A stretch of DNA of 25,197 bases from Physocladia obscura (lineage: Eukaryota; Chytridiomycota; Chytridiomycetes; Chytridiales; Chytriomycetaceae), in assembly GCA_027596945.1 (NCBI GenBank), contig JADGJH010000208.1:1-25197 (forward strand), written 5' to 3'. Positions within the stretch are counted from its first letter, which is position 1. The number at the start of each line of letters is the position of its first letter. A program made the translations under genes and the position numbers. Under the pieces are notes generated by a model. It searched no databases. It saw nothing but the letters and a program-made list of their open reading frames with translations, and had not been told where the DNA came from. Of the stretch, positions 20,862 to 25,197 are shown one piece after another.

Positions 20862-21383
20862 ATGCAATTAATCTGGTGCATGCCGTATATATTGATGGCA
20901 GCAATGGCCAACGGAAACAGTACTAAAAATTCTATTCGCCAGCACCATCACAAACATCGACAGAGCCAACACAAAACATTTAGCCTCAGCTTCAAATTTG
21001 CAAATGGCGGGAATTTGAATTTTGAATTCAAATCAAAACAAAAGTGCTTTGATTTCTCTGCATGCCATGCCTCAATACTTGCAAGTTTATCCACAGGCGG
21101 TGCTAGCGAATTGGTCCACTATTATTACACAATCTTTGAAGGGGAGCAATGTTCTGGACGCTTCTTTTTCTTGAACGTGCATTCGACTGCAGAGATGCAA
21201 CAAATTGGATACTTTGGGGCAAGCTCATTTGCGGTCGTGGAGTCGGGTGACTTTAAGGGAGAAGTTTCAATGGCGAGTTTGTATCGACACGATGGAATTT
21301 GGGTGCCATATCAGTCGCTGGTTTTTGACAGAGTATCATCACGGGAAGACTTTGGAATCAAATCAGATCTTGGGGTATGTTGA
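20862..21383 (+). CDS. Secreted-like protein of unknown function, 173 aa
   Basis: ORF from ATG 20862 to TGA 21381-21383. The first 18 residues (MQLIWCMPYILMAAMANG) look like a signal peptide. A His/Gln/Lys-rich stretch follows, then a compact region rich in aromatic and beta-forming residues with four cysteines in the mature part (CFDFSAC, EQC and the last residue), suggesting a beta-sandwich. A GTATGT donor at 21376 allows the end to change: with the acceptor at 21440 the protein stops almost at once as ...DLGQ; with the acceptor near 21461 it would run on into an acidic frame that overlaps TIM54. I kept the unspliced end. No family recognised. Confidence 0.55.
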   Translation: MQLIWCMPYILMAAMANGNSTKNSIRQHHHKHRQSQHKTFSLSFKFANGGNLNFEFKSKQKCFDFSACHASILASLSTGGASELVHYYYTIFEGEQCSGRFFFLNVHSTAEMQQIGYFGASSFAVVESGDFKGEVSMASLYRHDGIWVPYQSLVFDRVSSREDFGIKSDLGVC

Positions 21384-21443
21384 GAGAATGAATTGTTTGT
21401 GCTACTTCTCCCTTTTTTTTGTCGTTTTATTTTGCGAAAAGCA

Positions 21444-22870
21444 ATGATGGTTCAACGGAGAGTTTTGTGGCGACGGGTAACAATGGTGGACGCGACGGCG
21501 ACGATAGCGACAACAAGGATGCCGATGGTGACAAGTGGGACAGTGCGAGCAGCGATTGGCGGACGGCGATACACTGTGGACATTGGCAGAGACCAAGGGA
21601 AGGAGAACGAAAAGGAAAAGGAGAAGGCGAAGGAGAAGGAGAAGGCCAAGGGTTACAGGGCCTACATACCAGGGTGAGTGTGCATCTCTTCTTTCGTCTT
21701 TGCACTCTTCTGACTGGCTCGTTTCCTCTCGCTTCTGATTGGCTGGCTCGCAGACGCGGGTGGCAGGTGTTCTGGCTGGCGGTGGGGGCGGTGGCTGGAC
21801 TGGGCGCGTTCGACGGGCAGGCGGTGCGCAAGACGCAGCGGCGGCAGTGCGACGCGGCGGTGGCGCAGGTGGGCGGGCTGCGGTCGGGCGTGCTCGAGCG
21901 GCCGCGCACCGTGGTGGTGTGTCTGACGCCGTTCGACGCCTCGCGCGCCGTCTTCGAGCGCTACGCGAAACCCGTGCTCGACGCCGCCGCGCTCGACTAC
22001 GTGATCATTGCGCCCGACAAGCCCGCCGTCCTCCGCGCCGACATCCGCGACCGGCTGTGGCACGCAAAGACCCAGCCCAAACTCGAGCCCCCCGTGCCGC
22101 CCCGCTTTGGTCTGTTCGATCCCGCTTCTTGGTTTCCCGCCAAAGAGTCGCCCCAGGATTTTATCATCCGTTCCTCAGAGTCCCTGCTGCAGAAATATCA
22201 CCCTGAGGTTGGTTTTCTATTCTTGCTTCAGGCAAAAAAAAACGCGTAAAAAAACTTATGCTGGTTACAGGACGGCATAATTGCTATCGGCCCTGAAGCG
22301 TATCGCGAACTTTTGCAAGGCCTGCAACAAGGCCTTCTCTCAAACCCTGTCACTATTCCCGAAAAACGATACATATTGCAGCCAAAAGAAACCACTTCCG
22401 AAGCCATTGCCGCCTACGACGCCGAATGCAAAGCCGCCGAAGACGAACACAAAAAAAATCTCCTGTATCCCGCAAATTTGAATCAATCTCCTGAAAACAT
22501 GTCCGAACTTCTTCGCGTTTGGGGAATCCCACCTATCGGCTACCTTCCAGCAAAACAATACGTTGGATGGACAGGTCTCCTATTTCGCACATACAACTGG
22601 TTTGGGAAGCGCCATATTGCGCGTGAAGTTGGCGATGCAGTCCTTAACATTTGTCTCAATCGGCAGCGTCCTTTTGATCCCACAACAGACTTTGCTCTTG
22701 GTGTTCCGCAAGATGCTACTAATTTAACTGTGGTTGAACGTGGCACTGAGTTTGAAAATGGCGGTGCTACTTGGAAAGTCTGGTCTGACTTGGATCCTGC
22801 TATCGTGGCCCATCTCAAAGTATATGCAACAGCAACACCTGTTGAGCTAGGAGTGAATCAAGTAAAATAA
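21444..22870 (+). CDS. TIM54: Mitochondrial import inner membrane translocase subunit Tim54
   Basis: Exons 21444-21673, 21754-22207 and 22271-22870 give 427 aa (yeast Tim54 is about 480). Tim54 is a peripheral/scaffold subunit of the TIM22 complex, which inserts carrier proteins into the inner mitochondrial membrane. Signatures are PGRGWQVFWLAVGAVAG (about 76-92), corresponding to the single N-terminal span, then ERPRTVVVCLTPFD, FERYAKPVLDAAALDYVII (typical of the family, YVKP followed by ALDY), DGIIAIGPEAYRELLQGLQQGLL, and a C-terminal block ending YWFG-like NWFGKRHIAREVGDAVLNI. The first exon is basic, with an EK-rich tract before the membrane segment. The frame across the first intron is fixed by phase 2 (CCA GG|A CGC). 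Exon 2 is extremely GC-rich compared with exon 3 and all neighbours. The start codon is uncertain; two ATGs are adjacent at 21444. Confidence 0.85.
21596..21655 (+). repeat. Purine tract encoding a Glu/Lys repeat
   Basis: Imperfect repeats of GAAGGAGAAG and GGAGAAGG on the + strand make an all-purine-rich tract within TIM54 exon 1, read as alternating Glu and Lys. Such tracts vary in length between strains. Confidence 0.6.
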
Positions 22871-22908
22871 TTGTGAGTGCAGCAAGTAATGCAAATGTGA
22901 GTGGAGAG

Positions 22909-22914
22909 AATAAA
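22909..22914 (+). terminator. Polyadenylation signal of TIM54
   Basis: AATAAA, 39 nt after the TIM54 stop codon. Confidence 0.5.
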
Positions 22915-23458
22915 CAAGCATTGGTGCGCTGAGTAAAAGATGGTAATAAAGAAATTTTGGATGATAGGTCACAACGAAAGTGATCAAGTAGAAACGGATG
23001 ACAGTTCTTCTTTCATAAAATAAACAGTAATAAAACTTCTTTATTTTAGGCATGTCGTCCAAATGGATAATATGGAATGACAGAAATGCACCCACCACTA
23101 TTGATGCTGCTTGTTGCCAAACAAAACAGAAACTTAAATGTTGAGATCAAATAAAATTGGCAATAGATGTGTACCTTTGTGAATATATGAAACTGTCATT
23201 AATTAACAAATTTAAGCCTTCAGGTTTGAACTCTCATGTGGTGACGGCGTATAGGCAGCATGGTAACAAAAAATTCAAACATGACAATTGCAATGTGTTG
23301 GAATGTGACTGTGGATCACTTTTTAACTCTGTTCTGTTCTAAAAATAAAATACACTTTTTCCTCCCTGAAATCTCTTCCATCGTCTGTCCTCGACCGACT
23401 GACTCCTCAAGGCCCTGCTCCTGCGTCTCCCACACTCCCGTCAGCGCTTCTCAACACA

Positions 23459-23628
23459 ATGAATTTCAATGAGAGTATGTTTTTCAACTATTTTTTTGTT
23501 CCCATGGTTGCTTTAAAAAAATTCAAATTTTTTTTTTTGTTGCAGTATGCATATTGTCAAGCTTCTCTCCGACTAGAATCACTGGAACAAATAATCTTTC
23601 TAGTCAATAACATTCATAAAACATTCAG
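23459..23628 (+). CDS. Very weak candidate: spliced micro-ORF
   Basis: A pyrimidine-rich leader ends in CACA-ATG at 23459. After 16 coding bases there is a consensus GTATGT donor and, at about 23545, a T-rich acceptor TTGCAG. Splicing gives only about 26 codons. The splice signals look genuine, so a transcript may start here, but it could be non-coding or a truncated gene. Confidence 0.2.
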
Positions 23629-24033
23629 TTACTATGGTTTTGTTTTGGCAGTATCTTCGTTTATTTTGTGCAATAATAAATACGGTGTTGCCAGAACGAC
23701 ATAGATCGTATGATCTCTAACAGTAGCACTGATCCAAAAAGACAGACGAAATCGGCATTTTTCATTTTCTAACAATCATTTATACAACAGCTGTCAGTAA
23801 TTTTTAGGGTCACAAAACTATAATTCAAAATTCAAGTGAATCTTTCACTTTCAAAGACTGCGACTGTTGTTCTGATCACAAAAAAATCACTATAATGTCT
23901 GAATATTCGCTTATTATGCGTTTACCTCAAAAATTCACACTTCGAATTTTATTGTTGTCACTTTGATTGGTTGCCACTGAAATTGGAACAAAATAGATCA
24001 ATCAAATTTTGATTACAAGAAAAAATAGCAAAG

Positions 24034-24681
24034 ATGTACAGTGTTGAAATTGCACACAGCGGCAACTGCACGTCGGTACCTTTCATGCTCACATATTGGC
24101 CCACAACAACTTCGTGCACACCAAACACACAATGCCAGGAAGCTCCGGTTAACGGAGGAAGCTACAAGTGGTCGTATGATTGCACAAGCGACTATGCTGC
24201 ATACTCGCAAGCCACGTTTGGTACCAAACCGTTCGTGTCAATTCTTGAATACAACAACAGAACTGGCTGCGGGGCCTCTGCTGCGGCGGCAACCTCCATC
24301 ACGCATGTGTTGCCAAATACTTGTTTCAGCGAGGGATCAAACACATTCGCTGGCACGCAGTTTGTTGTAAACGTGTCGACTGTCTGGCAATACTATTATT
24401 TACAAGCTTGCGACGATACCAAGGGGCCAATTGACGGAATTGGCTACGCTTCTGAAACTTGCGCTCCACCAAAAAGGGCCTCGTGGCTTAACGCGACGGT
24501 GATTGATCCTGCCTTATATAACCAGTCATTCGCTCAAGCGCTGCTGCCGGGTCAGGTTTTGTCTAGTTCCGCGTTTTCCACAACTGCGATAGTACCAGCT
24601 TCGGCAGCAGTATCATTGGAGGCTGCGCGCTGGATTCTGTTTCCAGTCACAGTACTTGCAATTGCTGTTTTTTCATTTTGA
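24034..24681 (+). CDS. Cys-rich surface protein with a GPI-like tail, 215 aa
   Basis: ORF from ATG 24034 to TGA 24679-24681. The body contains eight or so cysteines in spaced pairs (NCTSV, TSC, QC, DC, GC, TC, AC, TC) and several N-x-S/T glycosylation sites, such as NNRT, NVST, NATV and NQSF. It ends with a Ser/Ala-rich stretch and a hydrophobic tail, WILFPVTVLAIAVFSF, the layout of a GPI-anchor signal. The ORF has no N-terminal signal peptide; a TAG acceptor-like site just before the ATG suggests a missing upstream exon encoding one. Without it the protein would not enter the secretory pathway. Likely a cell-wall or cell-surface protein; no named family recognised. Confidence 0.65.
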   Translation: MYSVEIAHSGNCTSVPFMLTYWPTTTSCTPNTQCQEAPVNGGSYKWSYDCTSDYAAYSQATFGTKPFVSILEYNNRTGCGASAAAATSITHVLPNTCFSEGSNTFAGTQFVVNVSTVWQYYYLQACDDTKGPIDGIGYASETCAPPKRASWLNATVIDPALYNQSFAQALLPGQVLSSSAFSTTAIVPASAAVSLEAARWILFPVTVLAIAVFSF

Positions 24682-24725
24682 TCTCCAGCAGTTTACAGCT
24701 ATTTTCAAAAATATTGAGTCAGAAA

Positions 24726-24731
24726 AATAAA
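24726..24731 (+). terminator. Polyadenylation signal of the surface-protein gene
   Basis: AATAAA, 45 nt after the stop at 24681. Confidence 0.4.
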
Positions 24732-24761
24732 TGGCATTTTTTTGATTTTTGATTTTGTCAA

Positions 24762-24820
24762 ATACTGGAGAGAGATACTGGTGAAATACTTGTGGAGATA
24801 CTGGTGGAGATAGTGGATTC
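24762..24820 (+). repeat. Short tandem repeat, five copies of an ATACTGGTGGAG-like unit
   Basis: Five consecutive imperfect 11-13 bp units begin at 24762, 24775, 24786, 24798 and 24810, each starting ATACT or ATAGT and followed by a G-rich half. They lie immediately before the transposase-like ORF and could be subterminal repeats of the element. Confidence 0.7.
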
Positions 24821-24840
24821 AATTTCAACTAATACTTACC

Positions 24841-25197
24841 ATGGGTATCAAGCAACACCCAGATGCCATTCTTTGGCGCATTGTGTGGGCCTGCCTGGAA
24901 GGACAATACTCATGTTTTGTGGCAAAGCGATTATTTGTTGATCGCTCTTTGGTTGCTCAAACATATGGATACTTTCAAACATTTGGAACACTCAGGAATC
25001 CATATGCGCAGCAGCAAGGACAGAGCCATTCTCTGGAGATGCCTGTATTAAATGTAAGCTATATATTTCTTAATACTGTTATTCAACAATGTTTAGCATA
25101 TAAAAGCTCTCTTCATGCTCCAATCTGATTGGTATCTTGATGAACTTCAGGAGCAAGTATATCAGTCATGTGGATTGTCTGTCTCTGTTTCCACAAT
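24841..25197 (+). CDS. Tc1/mariner-like transposase, N-terminal part
   Basis: ATG 24841 opens an exon to 25053. A GTAAGC donor and a TTTAG acceptor at 25096 (43-nt intron) lead to a second exon running off the window at 25197, so about 104 residues are visible. The first half resembles the helix-turn-helix of IS630/Tc1/mariner transposases (VAKRLFVDRSLVAQTYGYF). The second reads SDWYLDELQEQVYQSCGLSV, close to the yLdElq...G..vS segment between the two DNA-binding helices in fungal members. The catalytic DDE residues are outside the window, so activity cannot be judged. If the intron is not real, the frame stops at 25128. Confidence 0.65.

Larger units (their letters stand above)
22871..24033. 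other. Long spacer, largely without recognisable genes
   Basis: About 1.16 kb of AT-rich DNA. It holds the TIM54 3' signal at 22909 and, at 23459, a CT-rich leader followed by an ATG, a GTATGT donor and a good acceptor, described separately. No RNA gene motif was found by eye. A short ORF at 23895 encodes a signal-peptide-like string but cannot be joined in phase to the gene at 24034. Confidence 0.45.
24762..25197 (+). mobile_element. Left end of a Tc1/mariner (DDE) transposon, cut by the window
   Basis: The span covers the tandem repeat and the N-terminal part of a transposase ORF. The left terminus cannot be fixed because the right end, with its inverted repeat, lies outside the window. 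No TA target duplication could be tested. Confidence 0.5.

Noticed and set aside
21427..22063. Long minus-strand ORFs rich in Arg, Pro and His
   Set aside because: They lie opposite the GC-rich TIM54 exon, where stop codons are rare on any frame; TIM54 motifs support the + strand instead.

Overview
This is nuclear DNA from a small-intron eukaryote, most likely an early-diverging fungus. I lean towards a chytrid-like lineage, with moderate confidence. The signs are dense genes on both strands, short GT-AG introns (about 43-101 nt, some with a yeast-like TACTAAC branch site), AT-rich spacers, AATAAA signals just after stop codons, and a gene for Tim54, a mitochondrial TIM22-complex subunit known mainly from fungi. 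There is no operon structure. I saw no tRNA, rRNA or CRISPR array.

Left part (1-6200): a TMEM184/organic-solute-transporter-alpha membrane protein (404-1906) and an eight-exon CCT beta chaperonin gene (2756-4789), both on +. A weakly coding stretch follows, with two small candidate spliced genes (5556-5797 and 5920-6196).

Middle part (6193-14236): a RING/SIAH-like zinc-finger gene (-), a two-span membrane protein (+, 7088-7922), and VPS29 (-, 8000-9491), whose phosphoesterase-like fold carries an insertion of about 275 acidic, Asn-rich residues. Two single-span proteins follow (+, 9527-9712 and 9902-10453). Next is a six-exon protein of about 1095 aa with tandem cyclic-nucleotide-binding domains (-, 10565-14236), including a probable GC-AG intron.

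Right part (14352-25197): a nine-exon gene encoding a class-3 lipase domain and a P-loop GTPase-like domain in one 1333-aa chain (+, 14352-18869). Then come a membrane-anchored serine beta-lactamase-like hydrolase (-, 18987-20588), a secreted-like protein of unknown function (+, 20862-21383) and TIM54 (+, 21444-22870), whose second exon is strikingly GC-rich. After a 1.2 kb spacer come a Cys-rich, probably GPI-anchored surface protein (+, 24034-24681) and, cut by the window edge, the start of a Tc1/mariner-type transposase (+, 24841-25197) preceded by a short tandem repeat.

The genes look like independent housekeeping and accessory loci: protein folding (CCT2), retromer trafficking (VPS29), mitochondrial import (TIM54), cyclic-nucleotide response and lipid hydrolysis. 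Several pairs are divergent with very short spacers (35, 115 and 144 bp), so shared promoters are likely. All exon models come from reading frames, splice-site consensus and remembered family motifs; no alignment or transcript data were available.
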